In this document: positions 9,991 to 44,214 of the stretch, in pieces
Layout: the number at the start of each line of letters is the position of its first letter
How positions within the stretch are numbered: the stretch's first letter is position 1
Source: Phocoena phocoena
Lineage: Eukaryota; Chordata; Mammalia; Artiodactyla; Phocoenidae
Direction of reading: 5' to 3'
DNA: 64,000 nucleotides
NCBI RefSeq assembly: GCF_963924675.1
Contig: NC_089238.1
Span: forward strand, 46,766,879-46,830,878
The notes under the pieces: generated by a model
Databases searched by the model: none
Seen by the model: the letters and a program-made list of their open reading frames with translations, nothing else
What the model was told of the DNA's origin: nothing
Program-made: the position numbers and the translations under genes

Positions 9991-11510
9991 AGCTTTATCG
10001 GTGGCTGTTTTTGCCCTGAGCCGGCTAAAGGACTGGGCGTCGGACAGGGAAGTCTGGCCCGCCTTCTCGCAGCTTTCACAGGGCTCTTGTAGCCAAACCC
10101 CAGGCTCAGGGTGCATTGGTTCCCTAGAACCTCTTTCCATCTGGCTCAGAGCGAAGGATCCTTCCTTCCTCCTGGTATTCTCCCCTTGCCCTTTCCACAC
10201 TCCCCGACCTTCCCCAAATTTCTCAGTAATTATTTACAGAGTACTCCTGGGGCCAGAGATTCAGAAAAGAATAAGGTCCCAGGAAACTATTATAACCAGG
10301 ACACAGTATGGGAAAGATTAGATGAGCAAAAAACAGAGCTAGAGAGAAGGTGCTTGTGTCTGCTTCTCGGTGATTGAAAATGTTGGGGTTGGGGGAAGGG
10401 AGTGAAGGAAGAGACACACTTAAGCTGGGGTGGGGAGTTCGGCGGAAATCAACTTCCTCCTCTAAGGTCACTGCAGAGCTTTCTCTTTTGGTGCAAGTCA
10501 TGTTTTATTACAGTTAGCTGTGTCCCCAGCTGGGAAGTCTGAGGAATGACATTCATTAACTCATCAGGCTGTTTCCTCTAAAAGGACAGAATTGGATTGT
10601 ATGAGAAGACTTTTTGGATAGGGAAGACCTGGGTAGAGGACGTCTGGGGTGTTTATTCATTTATATTCTCCTGCTGTTTTCTCCACCTACTGCATTATCA
10701 GTTTTCTTCTTAGCTCAGGTTCCCTAGTAGCAGAGTCCAAAAAAGAGAATCAGGTACATTGTGATTTATTGAAGGAAGGCTCTCAGGATAGAGGGTAGGA
10801 TAGGGCAGGGGGAGAAAATAGCTAAGCAAGGATGCGGTCTCAGTGCAGACTAGCTTCAGCCAGATTCCATGGGGAGGTCTGGAGCAAGAAGCTCTGGAGC
10901 AAGAGGCAGCTTCTGCTTTGAATAGATCAGAAGTTAGGTCACAAGAAGTCTTAACAAATTCAAGAAGATTGAAATCATACCAAGTATTTTTTCTGACCAC
11001 AGTGGAATGAAACTAGAAATCAATAGAAGGAAAACTGGAAAATTCATAAATATGTGGAAATTAAACAACTCTTGAGCAACTATCCTGTCAAAAAAGAAAC
11101 CAAAAGAAAATTAGAAAGTACCTTGAAACAAATGAAACACAACATACCAAAACTTAGGGGATGCAACAAAAGCAGTACTGAGAGGGACGTTCACAGCAAT
11201 AAATACCTACATAAAAAAGAAGAAATCTCAAATAAACAACCAAACTTTACACTTCAAGGAACTAGAAAAAGAAGAACAAACTAAGCCCAAGGTTAACAGA
11301 AGGAAGGAAATAAATATTAGAGCAGAAATAAATGAAATAGAAAACAGAAAAATAATAGAAAAAAATCAGTGAAACAGTTTATTTTTTTAAAGATAAACTC
11401 TACAAACCCTTAGCTTCACTAAGAAAAAAAGAGAGAAAATTCAAATAAAAAGAGTCACAAATAAAAGACATTACAACTGATGTCACAGAAATAAAAAGGA
11501 TCAAAAGTGA

Positions 11511-11650
11511 CTGTAATTCCCTGGAGGTCCAGGGATTGGGATTCCAGGTCTTCAGTGCCAGGGGTCCGGGTTTGATCCCTGGTTGGGGAACTAATATCCC
11601 ACAAAGCCCTGCAGCATGAGCAAAAAAAAAAAAAAAAGAGAGAGAGAGAT
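11511..11650 (+). mobile_element. CHR-type SINE, short form, inside L1
   Basis: AATTCCCTGGAGGTCCAGG start, box B GGGTTTGATCCCTGG, A16 tail followed by a GA microsatellite. Inserted in the L1 at 10925-14905. Confidence 0.85.
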
Positions 11651-12958
11651 TGTGATGAACAATTATATGCCAACAAACTGGGTAACCTAGAAGAAACAGA
11701 TAAATTCCTAGAAACATACAGCCTACCAGGATTAAATCATGAAGAAATAGAAAGTCTGAACAGACCTATAATTAGTAATGGAGACTGAATCAGTAATCAA
11801 AAACCTCCCAACAAAGAAAAGCCCAGGGCCAGATGGCTTCACTAGTGAATTGTACGAAACATTTAAAAATGAATTAGTACCAATCCTTGTTAAACTCTTG
11901 CAAAAAATTAAAGAGGAGAGAACACTTCGAAGCTCATTTTATAAGCTCAGCATTACCCTGATATCAAAGCCAGACAAAGATATAAGAAAAGTACAGGCCA
12001 ATACTCCTGCTGAATATAGATACAACAATCCTCAACAAAATACTAGCAAACCAAATCCATCAACACATTAAAAGGATCATACACCATGACCAAGTGGGAT
12101 TTATTCCTAGGATGCAAGAATGGTTCAACATATGAAAATCAATTAATGTGATACACCACAGTAACAGAATAAAGGATAAAAACATATGATCATCTCAATA
12201 GGTGCAGAAAAAGTATTTCACAAAATTCAAAACTCTTTAATGATTAAAGACTCTCAACAAATTAGAAATAGGAGGAAATTATCTCAACATCACTAAGGCC
12301 ATATATTACAAGCTCACAGCTAACATCATTCTCAGTGGTGAAAAACTGAATGCTTTTCCTCCAAGATCAGGAACAAGGCAAGGATGTTGACTCTCACCAG
12401 TTCTATTCAATATAATAATAGAAGTCCTAGCCAGAGCAATTAGGCAAGAAAAAGAAAGAAAAGACATCAAAATAGGAAAGAAAGAAGTAAAGTTGTACCT
12501 GTTTGCAGATTACATGGTCTTATCTATAGAAAACTCTAAAGACGCCATTTAAAAAGCCCACAAAACTGTTAGAACTAATAAATGAATTCAGTGAAGTTGC
12601 AGGATACAAAATCAACGTAAAAAATCAGTTGTGTTTCTATACACTAACAACAAGTTATCTGAAAATGAAATTAGGAAAACAATGCCATCTTCAATAGCAC
12701 CAAAAAGAATAAAATACTTAGGAATAATAAATCAACTAGGGAGGTAAAAGACTTGTACACTGAAAACTACAAAACACTGATGAAGGAAATTAAACAATAT
12801 ACAAATAAATGTAAAGACCAGTGTTCATGGATTGGAAGACTTAATATTGTTAAAATGAGCATCTACCCAATGCAGTCTACAGATTCAATGCAATCCCTAT
12901 CAAACTCCCAATGTCACTTTATAGAGAAATAGAAAAACAATTCTAAAATTAATATGGA

Positions 12959-13069
12959 GGGACTTCCCTGGTGGTCCAATGGTTAAGACTCCATGCTTCC
13001 ACTGCAAGAGGTGCAGGTTCAATCCCTGGTTGGGGAACTAAGATCTCTCATGCAGCATTAAATTAAATT
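12959..13069 (+). mobile_element. CHR-type SINE, short form, inside L1
   Basis: Flanked by a 13-base target duplication AAATTAATATGGA (12946-12958 and 13070-13082). Full short element starting GGGACTTCCCTGGTGG-like. Confidence 0.92.
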
Positions 13070-13116
13070 AAATTAATATGGAAACACAAAAGATCATAAA
13101 TAGCCAAATCATTCTT

Positions 13117-13433
13117 TTTTAAATTTATTTATTTTTGGCTGCATTGGGTCTTAATTGCTGCATGCAGGCTTTCTCTAGTTGTGGTGCGTGGGGGCTACTC
13201 TTCATTGTGGTGCACTGGCTTCTCATTGCAGTGGCTTCTCTTTTTGCAGAGCATGGGCTCTAGGTGCACGGGATTCAGTAGTTGTGGCTCGTGGGCTCTA
13301 GAGCGCAGGCTCAGCAGTTGTGGCACATGGGCTTAGTTGCTCCGCAGCACATAGGATCTTCCTGGGCATGAACCTGTGGTGTCCCCTGCATTGGCAGGCA
13401 TATTCTTAACCACTGTGCCACCAGGGAAGCCCC
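13117..13433 (-). mobile_element. CHR-type SINE, long form, inside L1
   Basis: Reverse element with 12-base target duplication CAAATCATTCTT (13105-13116 and 13434-13445). Inserted in the same L1 only about 35 bases from the preceding SINE. Confidence 0.92.
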
Positions 13434-14905
13434 CAAATCATTCTTGGGAAAGAAGAACGAAACTGGAAGAATCACATTTTCTTATTTCAAAATATATTAC
13501 AAAGCTACAGTAATCAAAACATTATGGTACTGGCATAACAGCTGACATATAGACCAATGGAACAGAATAGAGAACCCAGAAATAAATCCACATATATACG
13601 ATCAACTGATCTTTGACAAGGGTGCCAAGAATACACAATGGGACAAGGATAGTCTGTTCAACAATTAGTGCTGGGAAAACCATATCCACATGCCAAAAAA
13701 TTAAATTGAACCCTTATTTTATATCACTCACAAAAACCAACTCAAAATGGATTAAAGACTTACACATGACACCTGAAACTGTAAAACTTTTAGAAGAAGA
13801 CATAGGGGAAAAGCTTTGTGACATTGACCCCAGCAATGATTTCATGGATATAACACCAAGAGCACAGGTAACAAAAATAAGTAAAATTATATTAAACCAA
13901 AAAGCTTCTACACAGCAAAAGAAACAAGAGTGGAAAAGCAACCTATGGAATGGTAGAAAATATTTTCAAACCATATATTTGATAAGGGGTTAATCTCCAA
14001 AATATATAAAGAACTCCTACAACTCAATGATAAAAAAATGAATAACCTGATGGGAAAAAATGGGCTAAGGACTTGAACAGACATTTCTCCAAAGAAGACT
14101 TACAAATGGCCCACTTGCATGTGAAAAAATGCTCAACGTTACTAATCATTAGGGAAATGCAAATCAAAACCACAATGAAATATCATCTCACACCTATCAA
14201 GATGGCTATTATAAAAAAGAAGAAGACAACAAGTGTTGGTAAGGATGTAGAGAAACTGAAACCCTTGCACACTGTTGGAGGGAAAATGGTGCAGTCATTA
14301 TGGAAATCAGTACGGAGGTTTCTCAAAAAGTTAAAAGTAGAACTACCATATGATCCAGCAATCCCACTTTTGGGTATTTAACCAAAATAGTTGAAATCAG
14401 GATTTCAAAGAAATAGCACATCTATGTTCATTGCAATACTATTCACAATAGCCAAGAAGTGAAAACAACCTAAATGTCCATTAACAAATGAATGGATAAA
14501 GTAAATGTGGTATATACCTACAATGGAATAGAATTCAGCCTTAAAAAAGAAGGAAATTTTGCAATATGTAACAACATGGATGAACCTCGAGGACATTATA
14601 CTAAATGAAATAAGCTGATCACAGAAAGACAAATACAGCATGACTCAGCTTATAAGAGGTATCTAAAACATCAAATTCATAGAATCAAAAAGAGGCATGG
14701 TGGTTCCCAGAGGCTGTGGGAGGGGGAAATGGGGAGTTACTAGTCATTGAGCATCAAGTGTCGGTCAAGAAAGATGAATAAGCTCCAGAGAACTGCTGTA
14801 CAACATTGTACCTACAGTCAACAATAATATATTGTACACTTTAAAAATTGTCAAGAGTGTAGACCTCATGTTAAGTGTTCTTTCCATAATAATAAAAAAG
14901 AAATA

Positions 14906-16017
14906 AAAGGACTGTAAGAGAATATATGAACAATTGTACACCAACCAATTAGATAACCTAGATGAGACGCACACAAATAACCTAAGTGATTCAAGAAGAA
15001 ATAGAAAAATTTGAACAGACTTATAACAAGTAAAGAGACTGACTCAGTAATCAAAACCCTCCCCCCAAAATAAAAGGTCGGGCCAGATGATTTCACTGGT
15101 GAATTCTACAAAGTATTTGAAAATGAATTAACACTAATCCTTCTCAAACTGTTTCAAAAAGATAAATGGAGAGAACACTTCCTAACCCATTTTATGAGGC
15201 CAGCATTACCCTGATACCACAAGAAAGAAAACTACAAACAAATACCATTGATGAATATAGATGAAAAACTCCACAACTAAATACTAAAAAACTGAATCCT
15301 AAAACACAGTAGTGGATTGTACGCCTTTTTATGACCAAATGAGATTTATCCTAGAAATGAAAGTGTGGTTCAACATATGCAATCAATATAATACACCATA
15401 TTAATAAAACAAAGGAAAAAAACCCACATGATCATCTCAATTGATGCAGGAACAAATTTTGACAAAATTCAACACCATTTCATGATGAAAACAGCAAACC
15501 AGGAATAGAAGGGAACTTCCCTTTGATAAAGGACATTTATGAAAAACCCACAGCTAACATCATATCTAATGGTGAAAGACTGAATGCTTTCTCCCTAAGA
15601 TCAGGAATAAGAGAAGGATGCTTATGTTCATCAGTGCTGTTCAACATTGTACTGGAAGTTCTAGACAGAACAATTAGTCAAGAAAAAAAACTTAAGGCGT
15701 TCAAATTGGATAATAAGTAAAAACATCTCTGTTCACTGATGACATAAGCTTGTATGTAGAAAACCAAGTGTCCAATAAAAATTTTACTAGAGCTAATGAA
15801 GGAATCCAGCAGAGTTGCAGGATGTAAGATTAACACAAAAATCAGATGTGTGTCTATACACCAGCAATGAAAAATACAACAAAGGAAATTATGAAAACAA
15901 TTCCAATTACAATAGCAGCCAAAAGAATAAAATATTTGGGAATAAATATAACCAAGTAGGTGAAAAGACCTGTACACTGAAAACTACAAACCATTGCTGA
16001 AGTAAATTAAAGAGTTC
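14906..16017 (+). mobile_element. Second L1 ORF2 fragment
   Basis: A separate, more diverged L1 segment begins again in the stretch before reverse transcriptase and runs through the RT region (a block resembling SNGERLNAFSLRSGIREGC at about 15,570-15,625) before ending abruptly without a tail. It repeats the order already seen in the preceding element, so it is a second copy and not a continuation. Confidence 0.85.
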
Positions 16018-18497
16018 CAGGTATAAACACCTGGACCGCCAGTCTCTTGCCAGTGCCTGTATTTGCAGAACTGGCAGTCAATATGCAAAAGAACACACTG
16101 ATGCAGTTCACACAGATCAGCCTCACAGGGTACTGAGAGGGATGGGAAAGAAGGGGAGAGTGAATCTGGAGAGTAAATGGCAAGTATCTAGCCCATCTCA
16201 TAATTCCTATGTCTGATGTCTTTGTCGGTGTATTTGTTGCATGTTGTTTCTATCAGCGTTTACTCATGGTGCCTTCTTTCCCTGTGTGTTTTGTTTTGTT
16301 TTTATTGTGAGCTTATAGTCCTTGGAATTTTATCTGTGGGAATTTTTTGAGGCCTGGATTGAAGCTACATATTTTTCCACCAAAATTTATAAGTGCTTCT
16401 CCTGAGAGCCTTGTGACTCCACCTGTCAGGGATATTTTACACTAAAATTTTGACTTGAGGTGTTTCAAACCACACAGTTTATGTGAATCCACGCTTCAGA
16501 CCACCGTGAGGGCTATGCTTGGGGTTCTATATTCTCAAAAGAGCTTTTTCTCCACTCCATGCAGGTAATTTTACTTGCAGTGCCCTGGGAAGGTGGTTTT
16601 ACTTCTGGTTCGCTCTTCCACTGCGGATCTAGCCTTTTGGGGTCTGTAGCAGACATGTCTGGGATCCTTGTCATATCCCTTCAGTCCACCTCTGGTCTTA
16701 ACCTCAGTTGTGGTGGAAGGTTCTGTGGGAACTCAGCCACAGTTCTGGTGGATAGTTCCTAGCAAGCTCACACTCAGCTTGTACTGACTGCATCCCACTT
16801 CAATTGCATACATCTGTCTTTCTGCTTTTGTTCCAGGACCTTTGTCAAAGCCAAGGAATCTGGTTGCGTTGCATGCTGGGACAGCACACCAGTGAGAAGG
16901 GTGTTGACACCAATGCTCAACCAATAGGAGAGGAAGCTGTGGGTAAATGTTCCAGCCTCTTGTCCTTTAGGTGGACAATTCTGGCAGGTATTCTGTCTGC
17001 TTCTCAAGATGCCCCTGTGGAATCCATATGAGAACTTCAAATACTCATTCTTATTTGGCTCCCCCACTGTCTACTCTTTCCCAATTTCTCACTCTTTATT
17101 TCTGCAATTGCCTCCCAAATAAACTACATGCATGAATGCTCTTGTTTTAAGGTTTGCTTTTTAGGGAACCTAAATGAAGACAGCCCCCTACCTTTATGCT
17201 TTTGTCAAAATGATATTTTTTCTTCTTTTTCTTATCGCTCCTTCTTCCACCTCCCCCACTATAAGCTAATAAGGTGTCTGGGATGGAGTGCAGATGAGAC
17301 TCTTGGCATTTTCCAAATTTCACATTCACCCTGTAGCAACCTTAATAGGTAACAGTTCATTGTGCCGTTATTACCTCATTGTAAAGAAATCTCCATCTGT
17401 TTTTGCAACCATCATATCTTTATAGAAAGTTAGAACTGGAAAGTTCATATGTATAGTTCCATCTTCCTCTCAAAAACAGTAGATGAGACAAAACAGTAAG
17501 TTAAGAGAACAGGTAAGGTGGAAAAGTGATGGAATTTTACAATCACAGACATCTAATTTCCAGTCATAAGGGGGCAGAGCCGCATGCTGTCACCAGAGGG
17601 CAGCAGAGGCCAGGGAACCGGTGGAAAACCAAAGCCCAAACAATGTAACCTGCCAGAGATCTGACAGAGACAAGACTAACACTTATTGGGGCCTGTTACA
17701 AGTTAGGCTTTGCACTGAGCACAATTAGAAACAGTACAAAGTTCAAAGACAGAGATGGGAGGCTAGAGCCAATGCAGGAGTGGAACGGAGTCAAGTTAAG
17801 AGGGTGGTTCTTCAGGTCGGCCGAGAAACGCCCAAAGACAGCGTGTCTGGAGGTAGAGCGAGGCCAGAAATAAAGATAATGGCTATGGCCCTGTCCACTG
17901 CTAGGGCAGCTGGGTTGTTACTAGAGAATCAGGTAAGTTGCTAGGGTCATTGAGAGTCAGTCAACCTGCGTATTTACTTTACACTGATCAGAATTTAAAT
18001 GGCCCTTCGCCCATGTAAACATTAAACTTGCTTGATGATTTTTCTGTCTTCTCCCACTACAGAAATAATCACGTGCTCCAAGTTTCAGGCTTTCCCATCA
18101 TGCTAGATGCGCTGGCATCTTGATAATGTCCCTTGCTGGCTTTAGCATCTAATCTTTGACTCCTCCTTGGGTCTCTTGCACTTGAAGATAAAATTCTCTG
18201 ACTCCAGAAGGGACTGCACTGTGAGTGCCAACTGGCTTGAGGTTAAGGGCACTTTCTATATTGTTCTCTTCTGTAGGATGGGGCTCATTCTCTCCCTTCC
18301 AAGGCCTTGTGGAAATTCCTAACCCCCTGGAAAGTTCTAGCCAGCACAGCAGGAATCTCTGGGGGAGTCTGTCCAATATTCACTGAGTGGACCTTTTCAT
18401 TAATAGATTGGCTTGTTTTTTGTTTTCTTTTTTCCCCCTAAATCTTCTCATTACCATGTTACAAACTCACATAGATTTTGGCACTTCTTACTAGCTC
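16018..18497. other. Intergenic, largely unassigned
   Basis: No gene is seen. The sequence from about 16,020 to 16,790 has the texture of an old antisense LINE 3' region but I cannot assign it firmly. The only regulatory-looking item is the CTCF-type motif at 17590-17604. Confidence 0.5.
17590..17604 (+). promoter_or_regulatory. Candidate CTCF-binding motif
   Basis: TCACCAGAGGGCAGC fits the 15-base CTCF core consensus at 14 positions. It lies in unique-looking DNA between the dead MLKL locus and the end of FA2H, a plausible place for a domain boundary. Occupancy is not inferable. Confidence 0.45.
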
Positions 18498-18510
18498 TGT
18501 TTTAATCTTT

Positions 18511-18710
18511 TTTTTTTTGCGGTACGCGGGCCTCTCACTGTTGTGGCCTCTCCCGTTGCGGAGCACAGGCTCCAGACGCGCAGGCTCAGTGGCCATGGCT
18601 CACGGGCCCAGCCACTCCACAGCATGTGGGATCTTCCCGGACCGGGGTACGAACCCATGTCCCCTGCATCGGCAGGCGGACCCTCAACCACTGCGCCACC
18701 AGGGAAGCCC
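18511..18710 (-). mobile_element. CHR-type SINE, young CpG-rich form
   Basis: Reverse element beginning with a pure T run and GCGGTACGCGGGCC, ending GCCACCAGGGAAGCCC. Target duplication TGTTTTAATCTTT at 18498-18510 and 18711-18723. Intergenic. Confidence 0.93.
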
Positions 18711-18723
18711 TGTTTTAATCTTT

Positions 18724-19796
18724 TTAAAGAATTTTTTTTCCAATTAATTTTTTGCTCAAACTTGCTCATCTTAGGCCTGTCTCCGGTGGACTCGCATATT
18801 TACAACTAGTTGATCTCTTCCTTTATTCCTGCTTTTTGTTTCTTCCTTCCCCTGGGGAGTGATGCTCCATGGTTGGATTCCCAACAGCATCTAGGGAATG
18901 GAGGTTGGATTTCTGCTGCTTTGATGGCCTGATTCCAGGAGCTTGAGGGAGGATTGGCTCAGACAGGTCACCCTAACCTTTAGGCTGGGAGCTGCTCTCT
19001 CGAGCAGGGAGAGGCAGCAGGAGCAGGGGCCCCTCCATGTGGCCACAGTCTCGCCAACATCAGCTTGCCTCCGCTTTCATTTTTGCCTCTGCATCCTTGT
19101 GCAGGCGAATGCAGAGCCCATCTCTGCCGCACCTACTGAATGAGACTCTGAGTGTTGAGGACTTGGATCTGTGGTTTGATAAGTTCCATAGGTGGTTCTG
19201 ATGTGGTGGCTTGGGAAGATATCCTGGGAAACTGTTTCACCCAGACTGAGCTGGCCTGAAGTTCTAGTTCCTACATTGGGCATTTGTTGCTGGAGCCTTA
19301 GAAAAGTCAACTAGAGTCTTAGCTGTGGTCTGATAAATTCCAAAAGAAACACCTCCCCTGTTGTGTACCAAGGCAGTTCGTGGGAGTGACGCCCCCTTAT
19401 GCCCACCTCCAGGTATAAGCAGTGAGGGAGAGATGCTGTCTGCAGAGAATTTAAAAACAGTAACGAGGGAATTCCCTGGTAGTCCAGTGGTTAGGGCCTC
19501 GCGATTTCACTGTGAATGGCGTGGGTTTGATCCCTGGTCAGGGAACTAAGATCCCGCAAGCCCCGAGGCAGTGGCCAAAAAAAAAAACCAAACAGTAATA
19601 AAATCGAATAAAAAGATAGGGGTTGGTCTGATTTTTATCATCACTATACCCCAGCAAGTCTACACAACCTGGTCAGCGATCGAATAAATACTCCTTCCTG
19701 CTCAACCAGCCACACTCCCCAAACCCTTCTGTGCCTCCCTGGCCTCGACAAAGTCTGGTGAGTCGCCATCAGCAAGTAACACCTCATCTTTTTTGG
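18724..19796. other. Intergenic, downstream of FA2H
   Basis: No coding sequence recognised. It contains the short SINE at 19467-19588; the remainder appears unique. Confidence 0.5.
19467..19588 (+). mobile_element. CHR-type SINE, short form
   Basis: GGGAATTCCCTGGTAGTCCA start, box B GGTTTGATCCCTGG, A11 tail. Lies about 210 bases beyond the predicted FA2H cleavage site. Confidence 0.88.
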
Positions 19797-21184
19797 TTTC
19801 TTTTCCAATGTGTTTATTTTTCAAAATATACAATTTATTTACACCTTTACTTCACAACGGTAGTTTGTATATTTATTCCAAAATCTTTAAATAACCCCAC
19901 AGTAAACAGTACAAATCACAGGATCGGTCAAACTGCTTCCCTTTAGCCTTTACACACATCGAGTTTTTAAAAAGTTTCAAGTAGTAACGGTTTGTGGGTA
20001 AGAAGGGAACAAAAATAAGACAAAAACGTTTTTACATAAGCTCGACATGTAGGATTAGAAAGGGCAATCTGAGCAGCTACTTGGTCTGGGGCCCGACTAA
20101 GGGTATTTATATAGTTTATAAATAAGACCCTCTTATGAGCAGCGAGGGTTTTGGTTATGAGGAAGAAAGGGTGGGAACCTCGTCCGCTGGGGTGGAAGGG
20201 GCTGGGAGATAAGGCACCGCATCAAGGCTTCTTCTCGGCTTAAGGAGGCACTGGCTGGAAGGGTCCTGAGTGAGGCGGGCAGGGGCCCACTTACGCCAGG
20301 TGGAGGTCGACAATGGCTGGGGACAGGATGGGGCTCCCATCCATGGAGAGGTCTCTTTAGCCTCCCTTGGGGAAAAGCTTTGTGATTCCGGAGGCAGAGA
20401 GATGGCTAGAGCAGCTGGTGCTTCCTAAAGAAAGGGGCGTGGGCTCCCTCCAGCCTTGAGACCCGCAACAGCTACTCTCGGCCCACCTGCACAGACAGGT
20501 GAGGGCCAGGCGTGTGGGTGCTGGATGTGTCAAAGCCTGAGGCACCTGGTGATGCAGCTGGCATTTGTCATTGGCAGGGGACAAAGGTGCTGCCCCAGGA
20601 TTGGGGATGGCCTGTAGGAGGCTTCCTGCTTTCTCCTCTTCAGACAGTGCTCCATCCACCTCTGCATCCTCCAGTCCTCAGGAGAACAGCCTGAGCCACC
20701 ACACACTCCCTGGCAACAGAAGGTGGGGAAGACGAGGGCCATGGCCCTGCAGACCCCGCTCTTCACTGTCAACACTGGCAGCTCCAGGGTGCTAAGACAC
20801 AGGTGGGACACCAGCTGGTCCCAGGGGTCAGTTGCCTTCACTCCCCTAAGGAAAGTCCCCACTGGCTGGGTCCTGAAGCAGTCCTGTGGGCTAAGGCACT
20901 GGGCGGGGGTGTGAGTGAAGAGGCTGGGATGCTCCAGGAGAGGGCTAGTCCCTGAGGGCCACTGGGCCACCAAGTGGACGTGACCCTCCTGTGCTGGGTC
21001 AGGAGGGCAGTCTCAGGGTTAGCCTCGGGCTTCAGGGTTTCCCCAGCACCCTCCACCAAGCCCAAGGACCGGACAAAGCCCGCACTGCCTGGTCAAGCAA
21101 ACCTTCTTTGCAGGGTCTGGATGGGGGTGGACTGGGGTAGGGGCCACAGCGGGGCTGAGGGCAGGACAACAGGGCTGGGAGTTG
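19797..21184 (-). other. FA2H: FA2H 3' UTR
   Basis: About 1.4 kb between the FA2H stop codon and the poly(A) signals, comparable to the size expected for the human transcript. The sequence is mostly unique and GC-rich near the stop, turning AT-rich toward the end. The exact cleavage point is inferred. Confidence 0.7.
19813..19839 (-). terminator. FA2H polyadenylation signals
   Basis: Two AATAAA hexamers on the minus strand (seen as TTTATT at 19813-19818 and 19834-19839), at the end of an AT-rich stretch 1.35-1.37 kb past the FA2H stop. The more distal one predicts cleavage near 19,795-19,803. Confidence 0.65.
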
Positions 21185-41536
<20,352 letters not shown>

Positions 41537-44214
41537 CTGGGGAGAGGAGACACAAGGGGATTACCCACAGTGGGCGAAGGAAGAGAACCCCCAACTGCCC
41601 CACGATGAGGCAGTCAGGAGTGGTGGGAGCACCGTGGCAGGGCAGGGTGGGCAGAAATCAAGGGCACCGAGTGCACTTGAAAAAGGGTAGACACTGATGT
41701 GGGTGGTCTTATTCTCTGCACTTTTCTTCTCTCTGAAAAAGAAAAGAATACCCATAAAAACAAGAGGCAAAAGATCTGGGGGAGGATAGAAGCTGGCAGA
41801 GAGACTGGAGGGAAATGAGAGCAGTGAGTGGGAATGCCCCGGCCCAGGAGATCCCTGCCACCCTTTCCCCAGACCCCTGACAGGTGTCAGGTAAAGAGTC
41901 ACAGGGTGGCACCCAGGGGACCTGGCAGGCTCACTGGGTCACGCCCAATGACTACATCACCTGCCTCTCTTCCTGGTAATTCTACAGAGCTTGGGGGCCA
42001 CAGGCTGGGCAGCTAGGTCCACATGCCCACAAGAAAGAAAGGGAGCAGAGCGTGAGGGAGCCGTCCCTCCAGGAACTCCCAGGTGTGGGTCAGTGGCCAC
42101 ACGTGGGGCGGGACTGGCAGAGGAGAACCCAGATGGGCTCAAGGTCAAATGGAAGGAGCAAAGAGGCAAAGGCAGAAGGAAATGGAATGTACTGGGAAAA
42201 TCACGTGGCTCCAGCTGGCCCTGACGTCACGTGGGGTGAGGCCGGAGAGGGCAGGCTGGCACGTAGGTAAAATGCAGGCTTCCCTCCAGGAAGGTAGGGA
42301 GAGCGCTTACCAATGGTGGGGGGTGTCCTCTGAGTCCCTGTGACTAAAGGAAGCTGTGGTGGCCATGGAGAAGGGGCCCTTGGAACCTGGATATTGGCAA
42401 GAACCCAAGAAGAGTGTTTGAGCAGCCAGTCGGGGTTTCTGTTGCTACGATTCTTACATTTTTTGCTTCCAAATGAATGAAGAGAACTTGATGGTGACAG
42501 TGACGCTGTCAGTTCCTGGGAAAACCCATATGTAACCCAAGTAAAAGCGGGCTTTCATGGTCCTGTCTTGGTCTGGGTATCTCAGTATTTTTAGTCTTTG
42601 TCACCATGCTAATACCTGAATTCTTCTCAAAAGCATCTCTGATGACCTCTTGAGGATGGAGTAGATTTTATAGTATTTCATACAAGGAAACTCCCTAAGT
42701 ATCAAAAATAAATGTCATATAAGAATCTTGTCCCTTCTAATTCTGTTCTACCCTTAAAATACCTCCGAGCGCCTCCAATCATGGACCTATTGGTTCTCCC
42801 TCCCTCCTGGGTAGTTCTTTTCTCCTGTTCACCCCAAGTCCTTTCTTAAGTAGGGTGATCTAATCCTTCTCTGCACCTCCAACCCCTCTCATTCACCACA
42901 ACTCCATGCATCTCTCTCCACAGAAGGCTTGTCTTGGTGTCTACCCATCCCAAGCAGGGAAGGGGTTATCACTCAAATTAGCATTTGATGTTTTTGTCTG
43001 CGCTACACTTTTCAGACATCCCTGAGTGGCAGACACAGATCTGTTTGGGGCATGTGCATCTAAGCAACAACTGGAAGCAGAAGAAATGGTCATCACTCTT
43101 CAGCACTGGGCACAGAGCCCTCATCTATCCAGCCTGTGCTTCTGGTCACTTAAGGCTGGGCTGTTTTCTGAGAGCTCGAGTCCTTAGGAAAGTCTCCCTT
43201 CTGCTCAGCTGGCTGCCTCAGTTTCCAGGGGCCACTCCTGGCTCTTCCCCTCTAGGACTGTACAGGCTCTTTTTCGCCTGGCAGCTTCTACATACATGAG
43301 GACCACTGCCATCTGCTTTTCCACAAGACCCTCTTAGGACATAACAGGGTCTCTAAGCATGATGATTGGTTCCGGCTCCTCTTCCAAGGTGGGTGTGATG
43401 GGACCAGGCCAGAACCCAGCAGGGCTCATGCCTCCCTCACATGGAACATCCTATTTCAGGCCATGGGAACTGAGCTCCCACTGGCACTTTGACCTCCATT
43501 TTATGCGGCTCATTCACTTAGCTTATAGCCACCTGAAGCTTTTTTCATGGACTGCTGCTGCTGGTGTGGTGTGGAGAGCTTGTGTGGCCCAGGAGGTGAG
43601 CTGGACCTGCAGACCCACTGTGATGAAGGCTGGGATGCCCGGAGTAGTGATGGACACGAGGGCAGAAGGCGGTGGAAACCAAAGAAACCCTAAGAAATGG
43701 GATCATCGAGGGGAGTTTGTGGGGACGGAAGCCCTGGTTCCACATCCGCCTCCTCTTCAGGGGCTGGTGGTCTCAGTGAAGTATCACTATGGTCCCCTGC
43801 CTCTTCCCTTAATTCCTCCCTCCTACAAGGATCTGATCCACACCCACTGCTGTCACCCACTCATCCACAGACATAGGTGTTTGAACATCTGCAACGTGCC
43901 AATCACACATCAGCTCGGAAGACTCTGCAACGTCTCTCTTAACACTGGTCCTGCTCCTTGCTCCGGGAGTACGTTTCCAACAGCTGACATTATAGTCTGA
44001 CCCTCTGACCACTTTCCTAAGAGGGAACACACTATCCTCCTCTGTAGGTCGGCTTATCCTTGACTTCCTTGTATTTAACGTCTTTCCCCTGTATTTCCAA
44101 GCTCTTCTCCTGTCACGCCTTGGAATTAAGCCTAATTTTTCCCTCTCACCGGTAGGGACGACTTGCCATTTTCTAAACATGCCTCGCGTTTTTCTTCTCA
44201 TATGTCATCCTATC

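Larger units (their letters stand above)
10925..14905 (+). mobile_element. L1 LINE fragment, ORF2 to 3' end, inactive
   Basis: The sequence reads as L1 ORF2 from the end of the endonuclease domain (SGMKLEINR-like) through reverse transcriptase ([20 protein letters not shown] at about 11,797-11,860) to the 3' UTR and an A-rich tail near 14,880-14,905. The frame is repeatedly broken. The catalytic FADD-type motif reads FADY at 12502-12513, so an active-site aspartate is lost. Three CHR-type SINEs are inserted (11511-11650, 12959-13069, 13117-13433). Confidence 0.9.

Noticed and set aside
9574..10092. Overlapping long open frames on both strands
   Set aside because: They lie in the CpG island, where stop codons are rare; arginine/proline-rich translations show no family.
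11778..12071. Possible reverse-transcriptase gene of a novel system
   Set aside because: Clear L1 ORF2 fragment with broken frame and mutated catalytic motif.
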